Source: Strigamia acuminata (lineage: Eukaryota > Arthropoda > Chilopoda > Geophilomorpha > Linotaeniidae). Taken from it: a stretch of 64,000 bases of DNA. Positions 13,509 to 25,469 of the stretch are shown here, in pieces. Where the stretch lies: positions 29,662,427 through 29,726,426 of the forward strand of contig OX442315.1 of NCBI GenBank assembly GCA_949358305.1, read 5' to 3'. The notes below the pieces were generated by a model, which saw only the letters and a list, made by a program, of their open reading frames with translations, had not been told where the DNA came from and searched no databases. Positions within the stretch are counted from its first letter, which is position 1; each line of letters begins with the position of its first letter. The translations under genes and the position numbers were made by a program.

Positions 13509-13560
13509 TATTGCAATTAAAATTATGAGTAAATTAAACACGAAATAAGATGAAAAAAAT

Positions 13561-16500
13561 TCAATGTTGACTGTTTCTAATGGGTGGATTAGTGCCTTGA
13601 GTCGAATTAACAGTCAAATGGTCAGGATATTCAGTTAAATCCAGCGTGAGTACGCGACTTATGGTACAATCTCCAGGCTAAGAGTGAATGTAAAAATTTA
13701 TAATTAATTAAAGTAAAAATAGGCCAAAACTTTGATTCATTTACATCGGGACAAATGCCAATAAGTGCGTCGGCATGTCCGTAAAATTCCTCTTTCAATG
13801 AAATGACAATACATTGGAATTGAGTTTCCGTTTGTGTGCGAATAAATCCTGCCACCTAAATACAACAATTTTAAATAAATAAATAAAATAAAATAAATAA
13901 AACCTCCACTGGTTTATTATTTACTTTTCCAATGTTTGTGTTATCTAACGCAGCATCTATTTCATCCAAGACAAAAAACGGAGCTGGTTGTGAACTAATT
14001 TTAAAAGAATAACACAATAAACTTAGTTTAATAAAAAAAAAAAATCTAGACGTGATTACAAACCTATGAATGGCAAACAACAGTGCAAGAGCAGCGACTG
14101 TTTTTTCTCCACCGGACAAATTGCTCATCGGCTGAAATCGCTTACCAGGAGCCACACAATTGTAGTTGATACCATCTAAATAAGGTTCTTCTGGATTTTC
14201 AGCTCCTAAAAATGCCTGTGCACTTTGATTTTTTGCCAACGCCTAATTAAATTTAAAAAAATATGTACGTAAGTACAATTATTATAATTTCAATAATAAT
14301 TAAACTGAAAACGTTAAACTTACTTTATAAATTTCATCAATCTTGTCCGAGACTAAATTAAAACAACCCATAAATTTCTCATTTCTCTCTTTCTTGGCTT
14401 TTTCAAAAGCCTGTTTGGTTCTCTTTGCCCTTTTCCTCGCGTTTTCAAATTCCTCATTCGTTTCTAGGAACCTTTCTTTCACACCATCAAGCCTAATTTA
14501 AAAGTAAAAAATATATACTAGTCAAATCCATATATCCTCATACTCCTGTGAAACTGATAAAAGTAAAATATTCGGATCAACCTCAAATTAAATCTAGTTT
14601 TAATCAAATCTTGAAATTTTAAGCAGTTAAATAGATACATCTGAAGAAAGTATAAACAAAATTTCATGGCAATCGGGCTTGAATTAATAAAAATAGAAGC
14701 ATATTTCAAAGTAACATTTGATTCATATATTCTCATACCAGCTTGCACATGGTACAAATATCTTCATACTCTGTATTTTAATGTAAAAATATTTACATTC
14801 ACAAAATAGTTTTATGTAAATATGATCTTGCTAGTAAGAATAGCATAAAATCTTTCAATTATAGATATTTTGTCAGTAAAATGTCTCCAAAAAAGGCTGT
14901 TGTGAGCGCTGAAACATGACTGTTTTGGACAAGTTGCACATTGATCAGAACTAAATGACATTTGTGCCCTGGTAACATGTGCTAGGCTAGTAGCAGGTAA
15001 AATGTCAGATATAATACAGCTTTTGGGCACGTCTTGTACTATTTTTATGTGTCTTACAATTACAAAGCACCAGTGGCAGAGAAAAATAAAAATTGAGCAT
15101 TTGATCATCATATGAAAAACAATGTTCTAGATGTGTTAATGTACTTTGTCACATTTTTGCATTAAAATAACTTAATTTAGATGTAGGAGAAGCAATTGGC
15201 ATGACTGGAAGTTGATGATGATGTGCAAACAGGTGAAAAATTGAGTGGCGGTTCTGTGGCACATATGGGTGAAATTTTCAGGCCTTGATAAACCAGATAT
15301 CAGGTTTTTTCAGTGGTCATATGAACTCGCTAACCAGTAGCAGTATGATAAAAGATGAAATCAAGAACATACTGCTGTTCTTAAAGGGAATACTATAAGT
15401 TTTAAAAGGAAAATACCCAGGTCAATGTGCAACTTGTCCAATACAGTCATGTTTCAGCGCTCACAACAGCCTTTTTTGGAGACATTTTACTGACAAAATA
15501 TCTATAATTGAAAGGTTTTATGCTATTCTTACTAGCAAGATCATATTTACATAAAACTATTTTGTGAATGTAAATATTTTTACATTAAAATACAGAGTAT
15601 GAAGATATTTGTACCATGTGCAAGCTGGTATGAGGATATATGAATCAAATGTTACTTTGAAATATGCTTCTATTTTTATTAATTCAAGCTCGATTGGCAT
15701 GAAATTTTGTTTATACTTTCTTCAGATGTATCTATTTAACTGCTTAAAATTTCAAGATTTGATTAAAACTAGATTTAATTTGAGGTCGATCCAAATATTT
15801 TACTTCTATCACTTTCACAGGAGTATGAGGATATATGAATTTGACTAGTATATATTAGTAATACAGTAAAATAAAATAAAATAAAATTAATTTTCTTTAC
15901 TTTTCAAGTGCTTTCATATTCGGTGCTTGGATTCTGTGCAGATGAGCTGTCATATCGGACAACTCTTTATTTAACGTGTCAGCCATTGATTTAACATCAT
16001 CGCTTCCATCGAGCTTTTTAAAAAATAAATAAAAATACAAATTCAGAAGATTATAAAATTTCATTGATTATTTCGTACTCACATCTTTCAAATCGTCATC
16101 AACACTTGAATAATCAATCTGAATCTGCGACTCTCTCTCGTACATCAACCGCGAGCTGCCACTGCTCGGAACCTCTGCACCTTCCTCAACTTCTCCAGAT
16201 TCTTCCGGATTGGGCGTTTCCTGCTCGATGTCATCCATTACGCCGTGCAACATGGGTATGGAGATGTCATCCATTTGACACGTCTTAAGTAAACTGTGTC
16301 TGTCGGATTTCTTTTGTTCAGCTTTCATTTCCCAGGCGGTCTGCTGTTTCTGCAGTTGGTTGATTTCTTTTTGAACGGACATAACTCGTTTTTTAATATC
16401 GGTAATCTGCTCTTCAACTTCATCGATCTGAGTTTTTTTAGTCAATCGCGACGTTTTTAAATGTTCCGAAGCTTTCATTTCTTCGTCAATTTCCTACACA

Positions 16501-19500
16501 ATAATAAAACAGATTAGTTAAAGACGAGTGCTAAAATATTTTGATAATTTACATTCATTTGTTTAGTTTCTGCAGATTTGCATTTTTCCAGTTCTGCTTC
16601 ATCGTTTTCGACTTCTTTTTTCCATTTGTCCACATTTTCTACAAAGAAATAAATTTAAAAGCTGTGAAGCGCACATTTTATTAGAGCATTTACAACGAGT
16701 ACTAACCTCCGGTGTTTTTTGATTTTTCATAATCCAATTGATTTGACAATCGATGCTGTTGATTTTCAAATTCAAGTCGCTTCTTAGCTCTTTCCTGCTG
16801 AGCTCTCAATTCCTTCTCTTCGTATTGTCTAATAAATTTTAAAAAAAAGAAGAATAATAATTAATACCGGTATATAAAATCTTTTTAAAACATTTAAATT
16901 TTTTACCTAATATTCGCCACGCCAATACTCTTGCAGAAATCAGCAAACACTCGATCCTCCACACTGTTCATCTCCTCCTTTGAATTGTGGATTGAGTGTT
17001 CCCGCTTACGCATTCGATTTTCAATTTCAATCATCTTTGGCTGTTTAAAACAAAAAAATAAAGAAAGAATAAGAAAAAGGTTTAAAAAATACAAGAAATA
17101 GATAATTTAAAAATTCTCAAACCTGAAATAATGTTATGTCTTGCCTCAAGCGCATCAATTCCGTCTCTAAAGTGGCAATTTGTTTTTTCTCAGTGTTATC
17201 CTTATCAGTCTGCGAATACTTCAATCGTGTTTCAATTCCTCTTATTTGAGATTGCAATGTGGTCAACTCCGATTCCTTCCTCATAGTTTTCATGGATTCC
17301 TTTAACTCATCCTGAAATTTGTCTTTTTTACACTTCATTGAATTCAGCTCCTTCTCATCCCAACGTCGTGCCCTTTTTTCTAAATCACTAAAACCAAATA
17401 ATCAATTATTAAAATCTTAAAGCAAATAAAATCAATTGCATCGTACGTGCTGCCACCGGAAATAAATCCAGATTTTTGATAATAAGTTCCATCAAGAGAT
17501 ACGGCCTAAAAAATTACCAATTTTCATTTTTAAAAAATTACAATTTCAAAGATACACTCACGTCGTATCGCCGATTATCGCCCAACGAATACGCCACAGC
17601 TTGTGCATCTTCGGCAGTTTCACACACAAGTGCATTATTTGTCGCAAACAGTACAGCACGTTTGATGCTCACCGGATCGTATTGCAAAACATCAAACAAC
17701 AATTTCACGTTCTTTGGCTCTTTAATATTCCTCAATCGTTCTTTCAACGGTTTAGCATCGATGTAATCTAATGGCAGGAACGTTTCAGCTTCCATCATTT
17801 GTTCTTTCAAGTATTGAATGCATTGCCTGGCTGTCCTTTCGGTATCGACAACAATAGCTTCCATGTTTTTACCAAGCACTTTAGTAATGGCAATATTATA
17901 TCGCTTGTGAACAGGTTGGCACATGTCAACTAACCGGCCCAACTAAAAATTAAGCGCACAAAATTAATAAGAAAATCGAATAAAATACAAAAATTAATTG
18001 CGAACCACTCCAGAAAAAAGACGTTTAAACGTCTCGACATTCTCTTTCTTCTTTCGCCGTCTCGAATCGTCGTGTTTTTCCACTTTAGCATCGCCCAAAT
18101 CTGTATAAATGCCTTCTAACTGTTGACTAATCTCATTTACTCTCGCTTTGGCACGTTTAACTTCCGCTGTCAGAAGTTCTTCCATTTTCCTCTGCTCTTG
18201 CAGTTGCTGTTCTCCCTTCTGAATGTATTCCGACAACTTTTCAACGCGTTTTCTCGCTTCTTCTAATTCGTGTTCTTTCTGTCTTATTTTATTTTCCATC
18301 TCGGTTTGATGCCGCGACTCGTTGTCGTATTTATCTTGGTCTGATTTCTGGACACGAGTAACGGAATCAAGTTCTTGTAGCAAAGAAGCTGACAATTTCC
18401 CGGCTTCTTCTTTCAATCGATTGTACTCTTTAACCTTAAAAGAGTTAACAAATTCAAGTTAAATATTGCTTTAAAAATTGTTCAAATTCATTTCCTATAC
18501 TTGCGAATCTTCCAGCTGCAAGTCGGTGCCTTGAGATTGCGATTCCCCCGCAATGGCTTCTTCAAATTCATTTCTCCTCGCTTCAACTTCTGCTAATTCC
18601 TTCTCAAGTTCTTTAATTTCTTGCATGTGCAATTCGTCAGCTTTCTTTGCAGCTTTCAACGATTTTTTGGCGGATTCCAATTTCTTCTGAATGTGCGTTG
18701 TCTTTTCCTTTGTTTTGATGTACATTGGTCGTTTGTTACTGACTCTGAGTTCCTAATACGATAAAAAACACCGATTTGTTACTGATACTGAATTAAACCT
18801 ATGTTTTTTTTTGTTAATACCGCTTCCCGAATTTCTTGTTCGATTTTACTTAATTCACGCAAGAACTGTCCCGCGGATTTCTTCTTTTCTTTTAATTCAG
18901 ATTCTATTTTATCTTTTTTGGTCGTTAATTTTTCAACTTCGGTTTTCTTGCGTTCTTTTTCGTTAATATACGACTCAATAGCTTGCTCGCAATGATAAAG
19001 TTTAAACAAGTAAAAGATAACTTGTTTCTCGTACTGAAAAGGATAAATTCTATTAAAATCCATTCATTTAAACAACGACAAACATTTTTTCGTACTAGTT
19101 TTTCCTTTAATTTCTTATATTTTTCAGCCTCTTCCTTTTCCAACCTGGCTTCCTTTCGTTCAGCAGCAATGCCTTTTTTCTTTTGATAACTAAATTGGGT
19201 ATCTTCTTCAGCTTTAACCATTTCCGCCTTCAGTTTATCATATTCATCTTTAATTTCACAAGATCTAAACAAGAAAACCAAGTTAAACATACATCTCACA
19301 TCAAATTTTTCGTAAACAATTTAAAAACAATACCTGCTTATTTCTTCGAATAAAACCGTTCGTTCTTTAGGATTTTTCATAGCGATAGATTCGACGGCGC
19401 CTTGAAACACTAAAAAATTCTTCGCTTTTACGTTAATTCCTAAAGTCTCCAGCTCGTCGGCATACTGAGCTTGAGAAACGACCTGAGATAATAAAAATAC

Positions 19501-20023
19501 GTAACAATCGCAAAGAAATGAAAAATTCGCAGTTTAATGCAATTTACTCGGTCGTTGATACGATATTCTGACGATGATCCGGATACCATTCGCGTAAATC
19601 TGGTTTCAGCATCGTTGTGATCTCCGTACACTGCTGTAACAGTAGCACGGGTGGACACGGGTTTGCCAATCGGTGCTCCGTGGATTAAATCCTAGTTTTA
19701 CATGCAAATTAATTTGATTACTCGCTCTAATAAACCGATTTAATTAATCTTGTCTATAAATACTCACACTCAGCTTTTTCACCCGAAGGCAGGATGTTTT
19801 TTCGCCAAGCACAAAACTAATCGCATCCATGAAGTTTGATTTACCTGAATTGCACAAAGCATTAAATTAAAGAAAGAGTTATTAGAATAGAGGCGAAAAA
19901 GCATTAATGTGTACCTGATCCATTTGGGCCTATGACAGCCGTAAATGGCTTTAGAGGTCCAATAACTATTTTCCCTTTGTACGATTTGAAATTTTCGACT
20001 TCAATAAACTTCAAATAACCCAT
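13561..20023 (-). CDS. SMC1A: SMC1 cohesin ATPase subunit
   Basis: Core subunit of cohesin; with SMC3 and RAD21 it holds sister chromatids together and extrudes loops. Start [18 protein letters not shown] at 20023 matches the family exactly. Walker [14 protein letters not shown] is split by an intron (about 19.92/19.85 kb). Long coiled-coil exons follow (19.4-18.0 kb), the hinge at 17.94-17.54 kb ([20 protein letters not shown] ... [16 protein letters not shown]), the second coiled coil (17.4-14.3 kb), then the ABC signature [18 protein letters not shown] near 14.1 kb and Walker [18 protein letters not shown] near 13.95 kb. The C-terminus ([19 protein letters not shown]) ends at 13561. About 20 exons with introns mostly 50-100 bp; one intron (about 14.5-15.9 kb) is ten times longer because it carries a foldback element. 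SMC1A versus SMC1B was not resolved; an invertebrate usually has one gene. Confidence 0.95.
14511..15855. mobile_element. Long inverted-repeat (foldback) element in an SMC1 intron
   Basis: Positions about 14511-14944 and 15424-15855 are reverse complements at high identity (arms about 430 bp), enclosing about 480 bp of unique sequence. The outer ends share ATATATACTAGTCAAAT and its complement. The same 79-codon frame therefore appears in mirror image on both arms. The spacer shows no transposase I recognise, so this looks like a non-autonomous foldback/MITE-type DNA transposon. The flanks are TA-rich, making a TA-type target duplication possible but not provable. Confidence 0.8.
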
Positions 20024-20609
20024 TCTTGCAAATAATAATATAAGCTATTGTTCAATTTTCAGGCGTGCACAAGACATCGATTAGTCGATATGTGTTATTG
20101 TTGTTGTCAGAAGGATAACTCTTAATTCAACCACTAGGTGGTTCCGATACTTTTCCCTCGCTTTTTTTATCTCGCTTTTTATCACATAAAAAATTAAAAT
20201 TTTACAAGGACGATTATAAGAGTTTATAATTAGTCTAAATTCAGTAAGATTTCATACAATTTGTTTCTTGGTAAAACAAAAAAACCCTTTGCAACTGCAA
20301 TGGCGTTGTCTCCTGTCTACGGAGTATTGGTAGAGACATTTTTTTCTTGTTGCATTTAAGTTTTTGTTTTTATTTTCATTGCATTAATTTAAAAAAGAAA
20401 TATTTGAAGCAAATTTCATGCAAGAGTTAATTTTAAATTCATTTTTGTGAATCGTAAAAGATGATTGAATTCAAATCTGTCAATTCTAATCTATCCATCT
20501 GGTCGTGGTCGTCATAGAGACGAATTTTGTTTACAAATGCAGAGCAGGTCAGCCGATCTATAGGAATTTTCCTGAAAAACATCGTTATCATCAGTTTATA
20601 ATAATCAGA
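20024..20609. promoter_or_regulatory. Divergent promoter region SMC1 / RIBC2
   Basis: 586 bp between outward-facing starts of a cohesin gene and a ciliary gene. Around 20300-20330 the sequence GTTGTCTCCTGTCTACGGAG loosely resembles an RFX X-box half-site pair (GTTG...), but I would not call it. Confidence 0.35.
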
Positions 20610-22025
20610 ATGCATAAATTTGACTCGGTGTTGGATCCAAAAGAAGAGGCTGCTCGTTTGCGCCGGCAAAAAAATGAGGAAGAAAGGAAAAAAAGAATTT
20701 TTGATCCGAGACTCAGACAAATTGGGGTGCAGAGTGCAATTTAGCTCGTAGGATATTTATCCATTTCAACTTGCTTTTCCTTTTTTCTCTCTCCAGGTCG
20801 ATGTTGACGGTTTGAATAAGCAAATAAAAGAGAAACAGCAACTTGACAGTCGTGAGAAATTAAGAGATGAAGCATTTGGTAAAAAATGAGGAAATAAAAT
20901 TATTTGAGTCATTTTTTTTTTTTTTGTTTTCCTAACTTCCTAATGCAAATTTCAGATTTTGACAGACTTCGAAATGATGATGTGGCCGTTCTACTCAACC
21001 AGAGATACGAAGATGATAAACGGGAATTGCTTAAAACCATTGATAAATTCAGACTAGTCGAACAGAAACCTGAAACGAGGCGTGAATTTGATTTGTATGA
21101 TCCTGATGGATTTAAAAAAGAACTGCCAGCGCGAGTATCCGACGATGATCCACGATGTTCAATCAGTGGAATGCAAAAGTAAAAAAAATTAAATGAATTA
21201 TTTTAATTTTTAATTAATTAATCAATCCGTTTCTGCAGATTTATGGGTGAAGATTTAGGACACGAGAGGAGAAAGGCGGTGCAAAAAGAGCAATTGCGAC
21301 ATTGGTTAAACGAACAAAACCATCTTCGCGAGAAAATTGAAGGAAATGAAAAGCGGAACGACGACCTTTATAAGCAAAAATTGATGGAATTGGACAAGAG
21401 AGCGTGCGACTTGCACGAAGCTGAAATGGCGTGCAGGAAGGCAGTCGATCTCGCTATCCAAAACTTCAATAAGGCGTACGCTAAGCAGCAAGAGCGTAAA
21501 CGTTCCATGGAGAAAAAAGAAGAAACCGAAGATAATTTCACTGAAATGGCCAACACCATTTTTGGCGATCTGTTGATGGAAAAACCACCGCAACGAAGTA
21601 TGCTCGGTCCTAATCGAATTTCAAGACTCACTTACAAGGGAATGAGTGAAGACGAAAAGGCTGATATTAGACGAATTCAGAAGGCGCAGGCTGCAGAAAG
21701 AAAAGTAAAAAATAAATACATAACAAATTTCCAGAAAAATAACAAATTAGTCAATTTATTTTCAAAAATTTTACAGGAAATGATGGAAAGAGAAAAATTA
21801 GAGCAACAAACTTGGGATAAATTTACATTAGCTGCTAACGAAATAGGAATGAAACAAGAGATCGAGTCGGCTCGCAAACGACGACAGGAATTGAAGGGGA
21901 TTTTATATGAAAATAAGAAACTTGCGCAGCAACAAAAGACAATGATGGAGTATTTGGATAAACAAGTTTACAAAAACGCACCTTCCGATACCTTTTATGA
22001 TCAATTTAACACAACCACACGTTAA
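20610..22025 (+). CDS. RIBC2: RIB43A-like with coiled-coils protein (RIBC2-type)
   Basis: Microtubule inner protein of ciliary doublet ribbons. Exons start at 20610 (MHKFDSVLDPKEEAARLRRQ ... RIFDPRLRQIG), then VDVDGLNKQIKEK, then DFDRLRNDDVAVLLNQ with the conserved REFDLYDPDGFKKELPAR and DDDPRCSISGMQK, then FMGEDLGHERRKAVQKEQ and a long charged helix, FGDLLMEKPPQ, LGPNRISRLTYKGMS and the C-terminus VYKNAPSDTFYDQFNTTTR. The GPxR...YKGM and FYDQFNT endings fit RIBC2 better than RIBC1. The last intron (21705-21776) is 72 bp, in frame and stop-free, so reading through it would insert 24 residues; its GT...ACAG ends and AT-rich content mark it as an intron. The ATG at 20610 is preferred over upstream frame extension because homology starts here. 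Confidence 0.93.
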
Positions 22026-22148
22026 TTCAATGATTTCCATATAAGCTTTCTAGGCACAAAATCGCGTGAAAAACGTTAATAATATTTTAAATTTTTTGGA
22101 AAAACCTTGTGAACATAAAGACATGATTTATAGTATACCATATAACTC
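22026..22148. other. Convergent 3' gap RIBC2 / HDAC11 (123 bp)
   Basis: Two stop codons face each other 123 bp apart; the 3' UTRs very probably overlap. Confidence 0.5.
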
Positions 22149-23656
22149 TTAATCTTTGTTAATTAAACCTTTACTCCTCAAATTTAAAATTGAGTCTGCA
22201 ATTATACGAGCTGTTTGCTTCTGATAACCACCGCTCGTTACCATTACAATCGGAATGTTTCTTCTTCTTGCATTGCTGAACACTAATTCATCACGTTTGA
22301 TGATGCCCTACAGTGAAATTACAGTTACAAACAAGTTATCTCTATTTTTCACATCAATTATCTTACTTCTGCTGAAACCGATAATAAACCAAGCCCATCT
22401 CCCTTCAAGATGTCAGTTCCCGCGTTGAATACAATAACATGAGGTGTAAATTCGCTTAAAGCTGCCTCTAAATTACTATTTTTAAAAAAAATAAAATGAT
22501 TGTATTATAAGTTTAAAGTTTTAAATGTTAAAATGACTCACGATTTCACTTCATATAAATACTCTTCATCCTCTACGTCGCAATTAAGTTCAACTCTTCT
22601 GTCAATGGCACCTAAACGAAGAAATTTAAATTTATTCAACTTTATGTAGACTACCTGTACCTTTAGCTTCATGATCTTTGGGATAGATATGGCGATTATA
22701 AACATCGAGAATGTATACACGTCGATCTGATTTAAAATCTCTCTCGTGCCCATTCCCCTAAATTAATTTGTAATTTTGTTACGTAAAATCTCATCTACTA
22801 AACTAGATGAAGTACAGTACCTGATGAGCATCTAAGTCAACAATCATGGCAGAAGTAACTCTGTTCTCTTCGTTTTCAAAAATATATTTGATACACAGTG
22901 TTATGTCTGCGTAGGCGCAGAATCCACCACCGTTATCACTGGAGCAATGATGGAAACCACCACCGATATTAATAGCCCAGCCTCTATTTAAAGCTATTTT
23001 ACCTGCCTGAAAACCACCACATGTTTATTATTTGTTAGAAATTTTCTAGAATAAATTTTTACCAACACAGTTCCTCCAGTTTGAAATCTAAATGGCGATA
23101 AAACTTTTTTCTGCACAATACAGTTCGGTAGCAGCAGCACAGGTGGTACTTCAGTGATTTGCGCAACTTTAAAACTGGACTAAAAACAAAAGAAAAAATA
23201 AAATTTAAAAATTAGAAATATAAAATTTAAAAATAAATAAATAAATAAGAATCAAACTCCCAGCATCATTATCATTAAATCAAAAACCTTTAAACTTTTT
23301 ATGTATTTTTTTGAATGAACGAATAGTAATTCGTCTTCATTGATTTCCAATGGTGTCACGACAGTCTCCTCAGTTATCATGTCGCTATCTGAAATAAATA
23401 ATTTCTTAAAATTAGATAAATAAAATGTCATAATAAAATATAATTTACCGAGTAAAAATTTATACACGCGTCCCCATTTTCCGGCATCAAATGGATGCAG
23501 TTTTTCCAGACCCATAAAAGATATATCATACTGCGTCGCGTAGATGAGAGGCCATTTACCGTCTGTTTCCACGTTATACAGCCGTGTCAGTTGGAAATTA
23601 TCATCATCCTCTGATGGTAGCAGCTGGATATCTTTCCTGCAGCAATTACAACACAT
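22149..23656 (-). CDS. HDAC11: Class IV histone deacetylase HDAC11
   Basis: Zinc hydrolase of the arginase/deacetylase fold; vertebrate HDAC11 is mainly a lysine fatty-acyl deacylase. Blocks in order: WPLIYATQYDISFMGLEKLHPFDAGKWG, ELLFVHSKKYIKSLK, then the catalytic GGGFHHCSSDNGGGFCAYAD (near 22.95 kb) with the His pair, VDLDAHQ (22.83 kb) and GNGHERDF (22.75 kb) with metal ligands, VYILDVYNRHIYP, the second metal Asp in YNAGTDIL (22.4 kb), and a C-terminus with SGGYQ..TARIIADSILNL ending in GLINKD. About eight exons. The start is uncertain: the first in-frame ATG is at 23656, giving a Cys-rich leader (MCCNCCRKD) absent from vertebrates; the CTGCAG just after it is also a possible splice acceptor, so a different first exon may exist. 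Confidence 0.92.
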
Positions 23657-23942
23657 CACACCGATTGAATAGTTAGTTTGAGTGTATCGAAACAACTAAT
23701 CGCCTAGGTGCCATTGGTTTAGTTTCACTTTTGGTTCAACTTACTCGATTCTATTAATCGATAAAACATTTTCTTCAAAACCAGGCAAAAAATATCGATT
23801 CTAAATCGAATCGGTTGAATTCTTGTTTGTTTGACCTTCAACGCTAGTTTGTTCGTGTTTGCAGTGTTGGTAAAAATAAGCCGAGAAATACGAAAGAAAG
23901 TTGCCAATCCTTAAGTTTATTTGATCAAAGGAAAATCCATTC
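23657..23942. promoter_or_regulatory. Divergent promoter region HDAC11 / ASB-like
   Basis: At most 286 bp between outward-facing starts. It contains AATCGAT-type motifs at 23754-23760 (in TTAATCGATAAAAC) and again near 23795-23815, and a CGAATTCTTG area, but no recognised core promoter. Confidence 0.35.
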
Positions 23943-25119
23943 ATGGCGGAAAATTCATTTCCAATCGATTGGAGTGATTATCGTGAGTCGGACTGTAAAT
24001 TCAATTGGTTCATTTCATTGCTATTTTATCGTTGACTTTGTTTTCTTTTATCCGTTTCTTTAGTTCACCAAGATTATCCGCTGCATAAAGCCGCACGTGA
24101 TGGTCGAGTGGATATTTTACATAAGTTTGTTATCTTGGGTTCAAATGTGAACGTGTTGAACCACGACAGAGAAAGTCCTATGCACGAGGCGTGCTTCAGC
24201 GGTCGCTACGAATGTGTGAAGTATTTATTGGATAGTTTTGCAGTGGTTGATGCGAGAAGCATCGATAATGCAACTCCTTTGTGCGTGGCCAGTGCTATGG
24301 GCCACGTTGCGTGTGTTAAACTGCTGCTGGAGAGAGGCGCAGAAGTGAATCCACCATTCGTGTTGAGCACACCTTTGCATGAAGCCGTTTTAAGACGTGA
24401 GCCTTAAGTATAGTTTAGAAAAAAAAATATATCATGTAGGTAGTACATTAAATTTGTAAAAGTTCACGTTATTTTTGATTCTGTGGTGAAGATTGTTTAC
24501 TTTATAATCATATTTTTTGTTTATTAATAGATAATGTAGTGTGTGCTGAATTACTCATAAATTCTGGAGCTAAACTTGAAGCTTCAGATTGTGACATTGG
24601 GCGGCCTTTACACGCAGCGAGTTTAAGAAACAGCTTCAGCTGTTGTAAATTACTCTTACACGCTGGTAAATATTATCCGTTACATTTAATTATTTTTTCT
24701 ACGCGTATTCTATGTAGGAGCAAATGTCAACGCGGTAAAAATCCACAGGACAGCGTTGCATATTGCAGCAGCGAACGGTTTTCAGCGGGTTGCGATGTTA
24801 CTTTTACAATTTGGAGCAAATGTGCATCTCAAAGACAGTTTCAGCAGAAAAGCGAGCGAATTAACTCCCACGGGAAGTCCGTTGACAGAGCTGTTAGTTT
24901 ACTGGGAAGGTAAAATCATATTTAAGATAATTAAAGTCAATTTAATTTTACTTGTTGTTGTTAGCAAATCCGCCATCTTTAAAACACATTTGCCGTTTAA
25001 AGATTCACCAAGCTATTATCCCAAGAAATTTGAAAGTTGTAAGCAATTTGCACATTCCACGCAGCTTGGTAACTTTTATCTTATGCGAATCCACGGCACC
25101 ACCAATTTCTAGAAGTTAA
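23943..25119 (+). CDS. Ankyrin repeat and SOCS box protein (ASB13/ASB11-like)
   Basis: Substrate-receptor subunit of a Cullin-5/Elongin BC ubiquitin ligase. Exons 23943-23982, 24064-24396, 24531-24665, 24718-24909 and 24965-25119 join in phase. Six ankyrin repeats: YPLHKAARDGRVDILHKFV, SPMHEACFSGRYECVKYLL, TPLCVASAMGHVACVKLLL, TPLHEAVLR-NNVVCAELLI, RPLHAASLRNSFSCCKLLL and TALHIAAANGFQRVAMLLL. A SOCS box follows in the last exon: SLKHICRLKIHQAI (BC box L..C) and LHIPRSLVTFIL. The GAEVNPP insertion and overall order are closest to the ASB5/9/11/13 group. The last exon continues past the SOCS box for about a dozen residues. Target substrate unknown. Confidence 0.9.
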
Positions 25120-25469
25120 TTGCAAATAACATATACAAAATTTATTTACATTTTACAAATAAATTTAAACATGGCACGAGGAATATACTTTGAGTTAATT
25201 ATAATTTTTAACCCCAAAGGCACACGGTTTAACTGCAAAAACTTACACAATTTTATACACATGTAAATGCAGTTTTGAAAAAGAAAACCTGACGATAAGT
25301 ATAAAAAAAATTATTATTTTAAATTAACTTCGTGTTAACGAATACAATTACAAATTTATATTGATAAAACCTCGAGTTGTTCATTAGTCATTACATGTTT
25401 TTAAAACACGTCATTATGCAATATGGTAAAAATATTTGTACAAAAAATAGAAATAAACAAAAGTGATTC
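25120..25469. other. Convergent 3' gap ASB-like / NET1-like (350 bp)
   Basis: AT-rich 3' sequence with several AATAAA-like motifs (for example near 25158). No gene seen. Confidence 0.45.

Noticed and set aside
14518-14757. 79-codon frame, repeated in mirror image at 15609-15848
   Set aside because: It exists twice only because the foldback arms are inverted copies; no domain, and it lies in an SMC1 intron.
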